From: Dillenia suffruticosa
Lineage: Eukaryota; Streptophyta; Magnoliopsida; Dilleniales; Dilleniaceae
Assembly (NCBI GenBank): GCA_033439265.1
Contig: JAVTVX010000001.1
Span: 12,480,608-12,544,607, forward strand
DNA: 64,000 nt
Direction of reading: 5' to 3'
Shown: one piece after another, positions 1-11,807 of the stretch
Numbering within the stretch: the first letter of the stretch is position 1
How the letters are laid out: each line of letters begins with the position of its first letter
The notes under the pieces: model-generated
The model's input: only the letters and a program-made list of their open reading frames with translations
What the model was told of the DNA's origin: nothing
The model's database searches: none
Translations under genes and position numbers: made by a program

Positions 1-1994
1 TTGAATTTGAAGCATTACAGGTCCTGGACTGAGTAGAATGATGTTTGGACCACAGGATTGTGAACCGCAAAGAACTTAGGTGAGGATTTCAAACTCACTC
101 GATTTATTTGGATGAATTTAGAGTAAATTAGAGTAAGAGTGTTTGACATTATATGAAACTAATTAGGTCAAAGATCAGATTTTATTCAAATTAAGCTATT
201 CTGAATGATAGAATCGTACGGACTTGTTTCAAATAGCTTCTCTTAGAGTTGATTTGACGAATGCTTAAAAACATTCAGAATTTAGGATTTGTGTTTAAGG
301 ATTGATACAGTTTTTTCATGATAAATTTTCCAGCATATAGGAAATTAAAATACGTCTATATTATGAAAATAGACTTCGATACCTTGAAAATGGAACGAAA
401 TTGATGACATTAGTGTATATTTATAAATTGAAGAATTTAGGGTTTGTATGAGCTTAAGGAAAATGATAAACCCTAAAAATAGTCGGAAATTTGATGAAAA
501 TCGTGATGACTTGATTAGGTTGGCTTTCTTGGTGATTCGATTAAGGGGAGTTTTGAATCTACGGGTTGTGGTTTTATTGGGGAGTGCACTATCCTCCCCA
601 AAACAGTGAGTGAGATTTATTTCAATATTTTTATTTAATGTGTAAACCCTGTTTTAAAATATTTGATAAATGAGCATGATTTGTAGCATGTTTGAAATAT
701 TTTGACTGGTTTTGAAATTGATTTTTGTGAACTGATGGAGTGTCCAAAAACTGTGTTGAAATATTGAAATTATGCATCATGTGGTTGAAATGTATAATAT
801 GTCATTTTATGCTATATGTTGCATTTGGTTTGTGAACCTGATTTCGTCATATTTTAATACGATTTTGGATTTGGCCTTGAGGGCTTTGATATGTATTGTT
901 CTGTAGCTACGAAGGACACCGTGAGAGACACTTTGGTGGCGTCCGGATCACGAGTTGTTGTGATTTTTATTAACGATACGGTACTAACCAGGTTGAACCT
1001 GAAAGGGGGAGGATTTGGATACTCTCTCCAAGTCTAGCACCTGGACGAGATCCATCGCCAACATCGTGGTAAAGAGTACTTTAGATAAACTTATATATAA
1101 CACCCCCGGTGCGCTTATCATAGGTTGCGGTAGACCTCTATTAGGATATTTTTCACTAGCAGCTCTATGATTTTAGTAACAGTGCTTCGGATGCATATTT
1201 GACTTGAAAATATGTGCTAATGATATATTGTTGAAATGAAAAGCATGATGATTTGAAATATGATTCGTATACTTATGCTTTGACACTCCAGTTTCACACT
1301 TCATATTAGACGATTGCATTGACCCACTTACTCACTGATGATTCTTCCCCGAGTACTCACCTCTTATTTCCCTTCTTGTTTCAAAGTTAGTACTTAACAA
1401 GGAGCGTTGCTTTTAGGTCACTCAATATCATTGGGAGATCTGGTTTGGACTTAAGGAGTCATTATATATTTCTGTTGCAAAATTTGTATTAGTAATATAT
1501 ATGCATTCTGAGATCTATAGACGACCGTTGTATAATTCTGGGATGACTGTATAAATATGGACATTCAAATTGTGGAACTCTCATGTCATTGCATAACATT
1601 GCATTGAGGCATTTCTTATTCGTTTTGTATGTTCTTGAGAATGTGTTATGTTTTAGAAGTGTGCTCTAGGATCGCTCGATACCACCTCTAAATCACAGGA
1701 AGGGCGACTGGGAGCATTCATGCCTTTGACTGGGGCATGGCAGTAGAGATCTGTGGATAGGTTGTTGAAAAATTTTATAACTTTGCGTTATTCTGGTGTT
1801 GGCTGTAAGATTGGTTGATTTTAGAGAGGCCGGGATAGCCATTTGATTATTTTATAGGATGGTTATGATTTATGTAGGATTAATTGTACTTGGGAGACCG
1901 AAATATAGAGAGATTCTGCTCAATTTTCTGTAAAAATACATTCGGCATTCAGGACAACGGGCGGCTGTTCACGATTCCAGTCCGGGGCGTGACA
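1..1994 (+). repeat. 5' LTR of element A (3' two thirds)
   Basis: It aligns with about 8401-10427 from its first bases (TTTGAAGCATT, GTCCTGGACTGAG) to the terminal GGCGTGACA. Compared with the 3' LTR it lacks about 20 bp near 946 and about 10 bp near 140. The upstream GC-rich third seen in the 3' LTR lies outside the window. Confidence 0.92.
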
Positions 1995-2001
1995 GTTGGA
2001 T

Positions 2002-2014
2002 TGGTATCAGAGCA
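2002..2014 (+). other. Primer binding site (initiator tRNA-Met type)
   Basis: TGGTATCAGAGCA lies seven bases after the LTR end. This is the standard plant PBS complementary to the 3' end of initiator tRNA-Met, and it sets the start of the internal region. Confidence 0.92.
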
Positions 2015-2309
2015 CTAGATTGAAAGTTATGTAGGAAGAGAGTTTTGAAAACATTCCCAAGTGTGTTTGTATTTAAAGTCCTCAATGCATGAGAGTTTCA
2101 TACAATCATGAAGTCCCAGTACATGGTTATAGGTATATGAGTTCATCCATTCAGGGGGTTAGATACGCTTGTGTCTAACCTAACATGTTATTTTTTTTGG
2201 ATTGGATTCCATTCCTTGTGAGGGTAGTTAAGATGTGACTAACCCAAATTTCTTGAACCATACCTATTCTTTGAACGATACCTAATAAGGATCCTTCTCT
2301 TGCAGAAGT

Positions 2310-3690
2310 ATGACAATCCGACGGAGCACCCGTTTTACCCCACCAGAGGAATTAGACGAGCCGGAGGATCGTTCCTCGACTCGCGTGCCACCACCGGCAC
2401 TTACTCGGCCAACTACTCAGGCTGAGACTCCCGTACCCACACTCGACGCCTTTCGGTAGGTGTACGAGTGGTACGCTTCGCATGGGTCCAGATTTCGCCC
2501 CCACCACCTCCTACAGCGGTGCCTGCACCTGCAACAGTGTCAGTTCCTTCGGTACCAGTTCCACCATCGGTGGTGGGTCCTTCTACTTTGTCCAAGCCAA
2601 GTGAGACCACATTGGCTGCTCTTAGACGAATACATGAGTTGACTCAGTTGGTTAAGGAGACCCACCAGTTGGGGTGTACTGATTTCACGGGGTTTGGTGA
2701 TGCTACGGCAGCCAAGCATTGGATTAACCGCACTCGTAGGATTTTGACTGATTAGAGATTGGAGATGAGCTCTGCCTGAAAGTGGTACAACGATTATTAG
2801 AAGGAGAGGCCCTCACTGATGAGGCAACAGAGCCACTGCGGTGGGATGACTTCCTTCGGGAGTTTGACCGCAAATTCTTCCCACTCTACTAGTAGGACTG
2901 GATGAGGTCAGAGTTGGGACGGCTTACATAGGGGTCCAGATCTATCTCGGAGTATGAGGCAGATATGCGGAGACTTGCCGCATTCATACCGGATCTGGTT
3001 ACACCTCAATATTTGTGCTTCAAATTTGAGGACGGTCTTAGCCTCAACATAAAGAGGTATATGACTGTTACGCCATAGTTTACACTCGCCGAGGTGATAG
3101 ACTCTGCTCACCGTGGAGAGGCTTTGGTCTGCACAGAGGCTAAGTAGAGAGAGAGCAGAGAGCAGAAAAGAAAGAAAGAAAAGTTTCATTTTGCGCAGAA
3201 CTCCAAGAGGGTCAGGGGATCCAGTTCGCACAGAGGAGGATTAGGATCTGGATTTCCTGAGCTGGGATGGGGATAGTACTTCCAGGGGTTCAGACAGCCT
3301 GCTCCAACTCACCCTGCACAGTATACTCCTCAGCAACATCCTTATTGCTGCAGGTGCAATAGGTCCCATCCGATAGGAGGTTGTTCAGTGACGGTCACTT
3401 GCTTCCACTGTGGGAAGGCGGGTCATATTATGAGTTCTTGCCCTGTGTTAGGACTCGGAGTACAGAGTTCATAGAGCCACACTAGTACTCCTCGTATGGG
3501 ACAGTAGGGGCAGCCTGCTCGGCCAGCATCTTCTACTCCCAGGGTAACCACCAGGAGTAACACAGTGCAGACCCAGGCATGACAGCAACCTAAGGCTCAG
3601 GCCTCGGTTTATACCATGATGCAGGAGGATGCCCAGGCGAACCCTGACATCATCATAGGTACTCCTCCTTCTGATCCTGTAGAATAGGAT
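2310..3690 (+). pseudogene. gag of element A, broken
   Basis: Capsid/nucleocapsid gene of the gypsy element. The likely start is the ATG at 2310, followed by a Pro-rich N-terminal stretch. The capsid core is recognisable by RWDDFLREFDRKFF near 2840-2880 and ISEYEADMRRLAAF near 2945-2990. A CCHC zinc knuckle CFHCGKAGHIMSSC sits at 3400-3441. The frame shifts between 2456 and 2468. In-frame TAG codons occur near 2458, 3078, 3144, 3276, 3471 and 3507, mostly where the frame and family suggest Gln. No full-length product is possible. Confidence 0.88.
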
Positions 3691-3840
3691 CTTTATTCCT
3701 CTTTCCACTTCTTTTGGAGATGTCAGCATTGTATCATGATAGTCGTATAGGTTTTATGTTGTATACCCTTTTGTCGACATGATACTACTCTGACATCTTT
3801 GTATACTGAAGTTGTAAAGTCTTAGAGGCACAACTATTTT

Positions 3841-3843
<3 letters not shown>

Positions 3844-3871
<28 letters not shown>
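3844..3871 (+). repeat. (AT)n microsatellite
   Basis: Fourteen AT dinucleotides lie in the gag-pol interval of element A, just before the protease. It is a low-complexity expansion after insertion or a variable tract of the element. Confidence 0.95.
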
Positions 3872-3917
3872 CAAGTTTGAAATTATTCTAAGTCTATGTG
3901 CATTTTGTTCAATGATA

Positions 3918-4440
3918 GGTACTCTACCTATCATCGGAATAGATGCTCGTATCCTTATTGACACGGGGTCTAATTATTCGTATGTGAGCGATCAATTTTT
4001 CTAACATTCTGGCAGGCCGCTCTCACCTTTGGATGAGGAGATATTGGTCATCACTCCTCTGGGTGAGCAGATTGTGCGCGGAATAGTATATAGAGAATGT
4101 GAGATCAAAATTGGGGATACAGTGCTGAAGGCAGATCTAATCCCTCTTGTCATGACTGATTTTGATGCCATCTTGGGCATGGATTGGCTACATATGTATC
4201 GGGCTTCAGTTGACTGCTTTAAGAAGTAGGTGGAGTTTCGAAGACCCGATCAGCCAGTGTTAATTTTTGAGGGCGAGAGGCGGGTTTTACCCTGCTGTGT
4301 CATTTCAGTTTTGGAGGCTAAACGCATGATTCGCCACGGTTGTGTGGCATATCTGGCTCACATCATAGACACCACTGCTCGGGGATGGAGACTAGAGGAT
4401 ATCCAAATGGTACATGACTTTCTTGATGTTTTTCCCGAGT
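3918..4440 (+). pseudogene. Aspartic protease region of pol, element A
   Basis: Retroviral-type aspartyl protease that would release gag and pol products. The active-site motif LIDTGSNYSYVS lies at 3954-3989, with Asp-Thr-Gly at 3960-3968. The second conserved block, DFDAILGMDWL, lies near 4159-4191, and plant gypsy proteins continue to FPE before the RT as seen near 4430-4440. Stops at 3999 (TAA), 4227 (TAG, expected Gln) and 4440 (TAG) break it. The frame is otherwise conserved. Confidence 0.88.
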
Positions 4441-5758
4441 AGCTACCCGGATTACCACCGGTTCGGGAGTTTAACTTTGAGATCATTTAGTTCCGAGGAC
4501 AACCCCTATCTCTATGCCGCCATAAGGATGGCACCGGTTGAGCTAAGGGAGCTCAAGGTCCAGCTACAGGAGTTGTTGGATAAGAGGTTTATCTGTCCGA
4601 GTACGTCCCTTTGGGGCACTCTAGTACTATTTGTAAAGAAGAAGGACGGCTCACTGAGATTGTATGTGGATTACAGGCAACTTAATCGGGTGACTGTGAA
4701 GAACAGATATCCACTGCCTCGCATAGATGATTTGTTTGATCAATTGCTAAGTGTCCGAGTTTTCTTAAAGATTGATCTTCGATCAGGATATTATCAGTTG
4801 CGGATTAGGAGTCAAGATGTGCCAAAAACAGCTTTCTACACTCGATACAGACACTATGAATTTCTAGTCATGCCGTTTGGACTGACTAATGCCCTCAGCT
4901 GCATTCATGGACTTGATGAACAAAGTCTTTCACGACTATCTGGACCAATTTGTCATAGTCTTCATAGATGATATACTGGTGTATTCACGGAGTGACGAGG
5001 ATCATGTTCAGCATCTTTGCACCGTTTTACAGATCCTCCGTGATGAGCAGCTGTATGCCAAATTCACAAAATGTGAATTTTGGCTAAGACAAGTTAGACT
5101 TTTGGGGTATATCGTTTCTGCAGAAGAGATTTTTGTCGATCCGCAGAAGGTCGATGCCATTACGAGATGGGAGCAGCCACAAACAGTGATTGAGATCAGG
5201 AGTTTTCTTGGTTTAACCGGGTATTACTGCAGATTTGTTGAGGGGTTTTCCCGAATAGCTGCTCCATTGTGTAGATTGATGCGAAAATGTGTCAAGTTTG
5301 TATGGGATAATTGTTGTGAGGCGAGTTTTAAGGAGCTCAAACAACGGTTGACTACAGCTCCGATTTTGGCACTTCCCACCAACAGTCGGGAGTACACAAT
5401 GTACAGTGATGCTAGTCGACAGAGATTGGGTTGTGTTTTGATGCAAAATAGTCGGGTGATCGCCTACGCCTCTAGACAATTGAAGAAACATGAGGTGAAT
5501 TATCCGACACACGATCTGGAGCTTACGGCCATAGTCTTTGCATTGAAAATATGGCGCCATTACTCGTACGAGGTGACTTGCCGGGTATATACTGATCATA
5601 AAAGTCTGAAATATTTATTCACCCAACAAGAACTTAACCTGAGACAGAGGAGATGGTTGGAACTCCTCAAAGATTACAATCTTGTTATTGATTATCATTC
5701 GGGCAAAGCCAATGTGGTTGCTGATGCCTTGAGCCGGAAATCAGCTTCATTGTCTTAA
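4441..5758 (+). pseudogene. Reverse transcriptase and RNase H, element A
   Basis: The RT begins with LPGLPP at 4443 and contains [10 protein letters not shown], a [19 protein letters not shown] block, and the catalytic FIDDILVYS with its two Asp codons at 4967-4972. The connection domain reads [12 protein letters not shown]. RNase H follows with [15 protein letters not shown] near 5402-5446 and [18 protein letters not shown] near 5510-5565. It ends at the conserved ADALSRKS and a TAA at 5756. One-base deletions near 4523 and 4892 split the RT into frames. The catalytic residues themselves survive. Confidence 0.93.
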
Positions 5759-7290
5759 GAGAACAATACAGCATACCTCACTTGTTTGATAGGACTCTGG
5801 GATTTGGGAGTCAGATTGGCTAATGATGATCAGGGCACTCTACTAGCCAGGTTTGAGGTCAGGCCGACGCTGTTGGACCATATTAGGGAGCTTTAGGGTA
5901 TTGATACCGAGCTCCAAACTCTTACTGAGAGAGCCCGCAAAGATGATATAGATGATTTCAGAGTCCGTAGTAATGGACATCTGACTTATCTAGATAGAGT
6001 GGCTATACTCGCCGATGAGGATCTCTGCAGGTCCATATTATAAGAGACACACTCCTCGGCCTATGCCTTGCACCGGGTAGTACAAAGATGTATCGAACTA
6101 TTTGGGGCGGCTATTGGTGGCCAGGTATGAAGAAGGACATTGCGGAGTTTGTAGCTAGATGTTTAGTCTGTCAGCAGGTGAAGGCTGAGCATCAAAGGCC
6201 AGCGGGTTTACTACAGCCTCTTCCTATTCCCGTATGGAAGTGGGAACATGTGACTATGGACTTTGTTATGGATTGCCGCGGACTCAGGCCAGATATGATG
6301 CCATTTGGGTGGTAGTCGATAGACTCACCAAGTCCGCCCATTTCATCCCGATGTGCAGCGACTCTCTACTGGAGACATTGATACGTCTGTATATTGACGA
6401 AATAGTCAGACTGCATAGGTTCCTGTGTCCATAGTCTCGGATAGAGATCCGAGGTTTACTTCTCGATTTTGGCCCAAGCTGCAGGAAGCTTTGGGCACAT
6501 AGCTCAGTTTTAGCACAACATATCACCCACAAATAGATGGTCAGTCAGAGAGGACCATTTAGATGCTCGAGGATTTATTTCGGGCTTGTGTTATGGATTT
6601 TCGGGGTAATTGGGATAGACATTTACCGCTGGTAGAGTTTGCATATAATAATAGTTATCAGGCCAGTATTGGCATGCCACCCTATGAGACACTTTACGGT
6701 AGAAAGTGTCATACCCCGTTGTGCTAGGATAAGGTAGGCGAAAGGCGCCTTACCAATGTTGAGTTAGTCAAGGAAATTAAGGAAAACGTCAGGGTGGTCC
6801 GCGAGCGGTTGAAAGCCGCCTAAGACAAACAGAGGGCATATGCGGATCGAAGACGCCGACGCTTAGAGTTTGAGATGGGTGATATGGTATTTTTTAGGAT
6901 TTCTCCCTTGAAGGGACTTATTCGATATCGACAGTAGAGCAAGTTGAGCCCCAGGTACATTGGCCCGTTCCATATCCTTAATAAAGTTAGGAGCGTGGCA
7001 TACAGACTAGAGCTGCCAGATGAGTTATCTCGAATCCATGATGTCTTCCATGTATCGGTGTTGAGGAAGTACATCCCAGATCCTTCGCATATTTTGGAGC
7101 CTCCGCCAATAGAGGTACAAGAGAACTTAAGTCTACCTATTTAGCCAATGGCCATACTTGACCATAGATCTGGCAGCTACGAAACAGGGAGGTATCTCTT
7201 GTCCAAGTGCTATGGCATAACGATCAGGTTAAGGAAGAGACCTGGGAGCCCGAGGAGACTAAGACGAGACAGCACCCCCAGTTGTTTGTT
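5759..7290 (+). pseudogene. Integrase with chromodomain-like tail, element A
   Basis: The HHCC finger end is visible as [16 protein letters not shown] near 6160-6208. It is followed by the DDE core start (HVTMDFV, about 6247-6267) and DRLTKSAHFIPM after a frameshift near 6290. Next come SDRDPRF near 6437 and [18 protein letters not shown] near 6637-6690. The GPF/Y module follows as SPRYIGPF near 6946. The tail at 7199-7290 contains VLWHNDQVKEETWEPEE in a shifted frame. TAG codons near 5894, 6497, 6560, 6934 and 7141 replace expected Gln codons. It is not translatable. Confidence 0.9.
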
Positions 7291-7330
7291 GTTTAGCCTT
7301 CTTTCAGTTTTGAGAACGAAACTTATTTTT

Positions 7331-7344
7331 AGGGGGTCAGAAAA
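7331..7344 (+). other. Polypurine tract of element A
   Basis: AGGGGGTCAGAAAA lies directly before the inferred 3' LTR start and would prime plus-strand synthesis. The T and C at 7337-7338 interrupt an otherwise purine run. Confidence 0.75.
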
Positions 7345-10300
7345 TATAATACCACATACTGTACCCGAACAATGTATATTGGTTTTGAAATATATATTTA
7401 AAAAAAAAAAAAAGAGCAAGGAGGAAACGCCGCATTTCAACCCGAAACGTGGCACTCCCTCCCCCTTGTCAGATTAGGGCTAATCTGTCTCTCTCTCTCT
7501 CCCTCTTTCTCTCTTTCTCTTTCTCTCTCCCTGACCCCTCACCTTCCGCGGCCGCCTTCTTCCTCCGCCGCGATCGCTGCTCGCCCCGCCACCTCTCTCC
7601 ACCGTGACCAACCACCACCATCTTCTCTCTCTCTCTACCTTACTCATGGCCTCCCTCTCAGTTTCGCTATCCCTGCTGTTCACTCTCTCTCACGATCTCC
7701 CTCTCGGTCTCCTCCGTCGTACACTTATGTTGCGCACCACCACCGCAAGCGCACCAACGCGCGACAGCGCCAGAGCACGCAACAGCACAGAGCACTACAC
7801 GCGATCCCGAGAGTGAGCGTGCACTGCGCGCGATCCCGAGCACGAAAGTGCACTGCGTACTCTCCCGAGCGCGAGCGCGCACGGCGTTACCCTCTGCGCG
7901 AGTGCTAGCACACCCCAGCGCACCTCTGCACGAGCCAACGTGCCCCTGTACAAGCGCTAGCGCGCCCCTGCGCACCTTTGCACGAGCCTACGTGCCCCTG
8001 CACGAGCGCCAGTGTTCCCCTGCACGAGCGCCAGCGTGCCCCTGCACGAGCTCGAATGCGCTCCAGTGCGCGACCCACTACGCAAGCGCGCGTGGCTCAC
8101 AGCGCGCCCCAGACCGCGAGCGCACAGCCTACGCATTCCAGCCAATGAGCGCACAGCCCGCGAGCGCACAGCCCGTGAGCCCACTCGGCCTGCTGACCCG
8201 CAGCGCACCAGCGGGCGAGCCCGCCAACCCATAGGCCCGCGAGCCCACGACGGCCCACGAGCCCGCGACTGACTTTCTCCTTTGAGAGCCATCTGCCATC
8301 CTCGCAGAAATCATTCATTGCAGGTAATGACTATAATTGGTTATAATTCTAGGGTTCGATATTCTCTTAGTGATTAAGCTAGATTTCTGAACCTTGCTTC
8401 GACTTTGAAGCATTGCAAGTCCTGGACTGAGTAGAATGACGTTTGGACCACAGGATTGTGAACCGCGAAGAACCTAGGTAAGGATTTCTAACTCACTCGA
8501 GTTATTTGGATGAATTTAGAGTAAATTAGAGTAAGAGTGTAATGTATCGTTTGACATTATATGAAACTAATTAAATCAAATATAGGATTTTATACAAATT
8601 GAGCTATTCTGGATGATAGAATCGTACGGACTTGATTCAAATAGTTTCTTTTAGAGTTGATTTGACGAATGCTTAAAAACATTCAGAATTTGGGATTTGA
8701 GTTTAAGGATTGATACAGTTTTTTCATGATAAATTTTCCTGCATATAGAAAATTAAAATAGGTCTATATTATGAAAATAGACTTCGATACCTTGAAAATG
8801 GAACGAAATTGATGACATTGGTGTATATTTATAAATTGAAGAATTTAAGGTTTGTACGAACTTAAGAAAAATGATAAACCCTGAAAATAGTCAGAAATTT
8901 GATAAAAATCGTGATGATTTGATTAGGTTGGCTTTCTTGATGACTTGATTGAGGGGAGCTTTGATTCTACAGGTTGTGGTTTTATTGGGGAGTGTGTTAT
9001 CCTCCCCAAAACAGTGAGTGAGATTTATTTCAATACTTTTATTTAATGTGTAAACACTGTTTTAAAATATTTGATAAATGAGTATGATTTGTAGCGTGTT
9101 TGAAATATTTTGACTGGTTTTGAAATTGATTTTTGCGAACTGATGGAGTGTCCAAAAATTGTATTGAAATATTAAAATTATGCATCCATGTGATTGAAAC
9201 ATATAATGTGTCATTTTATGTTATATGTTGCATTTGGTTTGTGAACCTGATTTCGGCACATTTTGATAAGATTTTGGATTTGGCTTTGAGAGCTTTGATA
9301 TGTATTATTCCGTAGCTACGAAAGACACCGTGAGAGACGCTTTGGTGGCGTCCAAATATGCCTAGGCTTAGGGTATCCTATGAGTTGTCGTGATTTTTAT
9401 TAACGATACAGTATTAGCCAGGTTGAACCTGAAAGGGGTAGAATTTGAATACTCTCTCCAAGTCTAGCACCTGGACGAGATCCATCGCCAACGCCGGGGT
9501 AGAGAGCACTTTAGATAAACTTGGATATAACACCGCCGGTGCGCCTGTCATAGGTCGCGGTAGACCTCTGCCAGGACATTTTCGGCTGGCAGCTCTATGA
9601 TTTTAGTGACAGGGTTTTGGATTTATATTTAACTTGAAAATGCGTGCTGATGATATATTGTGGAAATGAAAAGTATGATGATTTGAAATATGATTCGTAT
9701 ACTTATACTTTGACACTCTAGTTTCACACTTCATATTAGACGATTGCATTGACCCACTCACTCACTGAGTATTCTTCCCCGAGTACTCACCACTCATTTC
9801 CCTTTTTGTTTCAGAGTTAGTACTTGACAAGGAGCGTTGCTTTTAGAACGTTTAATATCATTGGGAGATCTGGTTTGGATTTGAGGCGTCATTATATATT
9901 TCTGCTGTAAAATTTGTATTAGTAATATATATGTATTCTGAGATCTATAGACGACCATTGTATAATTTTAGGATAACTGTATAAATATAGACATTCAAAT
10001 TGTGGAACTCTCGTGTCATTGCATAATATTGCATTGAGGCATTTCTTATTCGTTGTGTATGTACTTGAGAATGTGTTATGTCTTAGAAGTGTACTCTAGG
10101 ATCGCTTGGTGCTATCTCTAAATCACAGGAGGGGTGACTGGCAGCTGTCAATACCTTTGACGGGGCTATGGTAGTAGAGGTCTGTGAATAAGATGCTGGA
10201 AAATTTTATAGTCTTGCGATATTTTGGATGTTGGCTGTAAGATTGGTTGATTTTAGAGAGATTGAGATAGCATTTGATTATTTTATAGGATGGTTGTGAT

Positions 10301-10427
10301 TTATACAGGATTAATTATACTTGGAAGATCTCCGAAATATAAGGAGATTCTACCCGATTTTCTATAAAAATACAGCCGACATTCAGGAAACGGGCGGCTA
10401 TTCACAATCCCGGTTCGAGACGTGACA
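7345..10427 (+). repeat. 3' LTR of element A
   Basis: The LTR is about 3.08 kb. It begins TATAATACC, where the family start would be TGTAATACC, so the terminal TG is probably mutated to TA. It ends GACGTGACA. The 5' part holds CT-rich tracts (7487-7535, 7620-7700) and a GC-rich tandem block. The rest is AT-rich and matches 1-1994. The open frames inside are by-products of the repeat. Confidence 0.88.
7730..8280 (+). repeat. GC-rich degenerate tandem repeat in LTR
   Basis: Short units built on CCTGCACGAGCGCCAG and GCCCGCGAGC recur many times, with spacing around 20-25 bp between CACGAGC motifs near 7930-8050. A related block appears in the solo LTR at about 15050-15390, so it belongs to the LTR family. 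Overlapping open frames on both strands here are compositional. Confidence 0.8.
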
Positions 10428-10677
10428 CTCCTCCCCAGCCATTTCTTTTCATTGTGACAATCACGGTGTCATGAAAATTACACGTAATGATGGTTTTCAT
10501 AAACGCACCAAAGATATTAATATTGACAATCACCTTATGTGGCATCATATATTTCAGGACACTATTTATTACTATCTCCTCCCAATCTTAAATTACAAAT
10601 ATTTTCACAAAATTACACTTAACTTGACAATTTCTAGATCCAATTTGCAAATTTCACCGCCTTGAGTTGGATGTTAG
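10428..10677. other. Spacer, nothing recognised
   Basis: Sequence between the 3' LTR of element A and the MITE. It is AT-rich with a CTCCTCCCC start. I see no gene, repeat or structured RNA signal. Confidence 0.5.
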
Positions 10678-11076
10678 TAAGGGTGTTATGACACCCGGGT
10701 CGAGCTCGGGTATCATAATACCCGAGCTTGAGCTCGAAGGATAGTCGGGTGTCATCGGGTAGTGTCGTCGGATAGTGTCATTGGGTGGTATAGATAATAT
10801 ATTTAAAAAATATACCTAAAAATATAATTTTATATATAATTTTTTTAAAAATATATATATAATTATATATATAATTTATTTTAAAAAAAATTAAAATATT
10901 TCGGGTAGATCGTCGAGCTTTCGAGCTCGACATAGCTGGGCTCGAGCTCGAGCTCGATACCCAGCTACCCGAGCCCGAGCTCGGCTCAAGTTCGGTTTGA
11001 CCGAGCCCGGGCTCGAGCTTTGACCGGGTAGTGTCACGGGTACCCGTGACACTACCCGGTGTCATTAACACCCCTA
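10678..11076. mobile_element. MITE of hAT type, 399 bp, TSD GATGTTAG
   Basis: The ends are inverted. The left end reads TAAGGGTGTT and the complement of the right end reads TAGGGGTGTT, both continuing with ATGACACC-like bases. Flanking 8-bp copies GATGTTAG lie at 10670-10677 and 11077-11084, an 8-bp target duplication as made by hAT transposases. The middle (10800-10900) is AT-rich. Both flanks carry GAGCTC-rich inverted arms, including a hairpin at 10703-10728 and a perfect palindrome at 11023-11060. There is no coding capacity. Confidence 0.92.
11023..11060. repeat. Perfect 38-bp palindrome
   Basis: The 19-base half ACCGGGTAGTGTCACGGGT is followed at once by its exact complement with no spacer. 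It sits in the right arm of the MITE, near its end. Confidence 0.95.
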
Positions 11077-11084
11077 GATGTTAG

Positions 11085-11505
11085 GTTAACATACATGTTG
11101 TGAATATTCTCTAAGAATATACATGATGCTATTATGTCAATCATTTTTTTACTATTATTAGCGTATCTTTTCATATGTCAAGTTATATTATCTTAAATTT
11201 CATATTTTATCATAATATATTGACATATCATATATTTTTAAAAATATTTAATTAACTTGATTTTAGGGTTTTTCTTATATATACATACCCTAATTTATGT
11301 AAATACCCAATTTATTCAATATATTAAATATACAAGAAAATATAGAGAATTTTCTCCATTTCATTACCTCTCTCAATTTCTACAACTAAAGCAAGAAAGA
11401 AGGCTGTAAAGAGTAAAAGAAGACCAGGTTTGTGATAGCAAGAGCAGGGACTGGGGGAGAAAGCATAAAAGAAAGAAGCCCACAAGAAGCATAAACGTCA
11501 TAGGC
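11085..11505 (+). other. AT-rich region, possible copia LTR end
   Basis: The segment near 11265-11385 has a TATA-like TCTTATATATACATACCC and ends in pyrimidine-rich sequence like the 3' half of a copia LTR. I could not match it to the LTR-like start at 11822, so the assignment is weak. About 11386-11505 is purine-rich with no recognised gene. Confidence 0.3.
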
Positions 11506-11745
11506 CACATTCCAGCACTTCAGGTGATGAGGAAAATGATGTAGTCAGAAGAAGTCATGCAGAAAATGGACTTTTGCCACTGTTGGTGTCGATCCTGCCA
11601 TAATGGATGTTGGCCCAGCAGCAGTGAAGTCTGATGACCTTGAAGCACCAAGACCCGATCTGTTCGAAATAAATCAGACATTTGCCTTCCAATTTGTGTA
11701 CTGCCAGAAGAAACTCAGTCTTGATCTGGAGAAGAAACATTGTTA
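11506..11745 (+). pseudogene. Fragment of peroxisomal 3-ketoacyl-CoA thiolase gene (KAT2/PED1-like)
   Basis: In one frame (about 11584-11745) it reads VGVDPAIMDVGPAAVKS, then DLFEINQTFAFQFVYCQKKL, then LDLEKKHC and a stop. Plant thiolases of fatty-acid beta-oxidation carry VGVDPAVMGIGPA and a DLFEINEAFASQ.VYC block in the same order, so the relation is strong. About 10 residues between the two blocks are shortened. Upstream, 11506-11580 weakly matches the preceding thiolase region (NSSQVSDGAG to VAMQK) with shifts and deletions. Only about 80 of more than 400 residues are present, and the active-site Cys and C-terminal motifs are absent. It is a captured or processed gene fragment. Confidence 0.82.
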
Positions 11746-11807
11746 AGACAAACCATCCTGCTTGTTAATACGATGTGTATATGTATGTTAGATATGCATG
11801 CAGATCG

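Larger units (their letters stand above)
1..10427 (+). mobile_element. Ty3/gypsy LTR retrotransposon A, left end outside window
   Basis: This is a nearly complete but dead LTR retrotransposon. Positions 1-1994 repeat within 7345-10427, giving two LTRs. The order between them is PBS, gag with a zinc knuckle, aspartic protease, reverse transcriptase, RNase H, integrase, a chromodomain-like tail and a PPT. Protease-RT-RH-integrase order defines Ty3/gypsy. The C-terminal block with LWHNDQV and ETWEPEE resembles the tail of plant chromoviruses of the Del/Tekay type, a clade assignment made from memory. Both reading frames carry many TAG stops and frameshifts. The LTRs differ by numerous substitutions and small indels, so the insertion is not recent. 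The target duplication cannot be checked because the left end is missing. Confidence 0.93.

Noticed and set aside
7667-8318. Overlapping 60-130 codon frames on both strands in the GC-rich LTR block
   Set aside because: High GC content and tandem units remove stops on both strands. The same happens in the unrelated GC block of the solo LTR.
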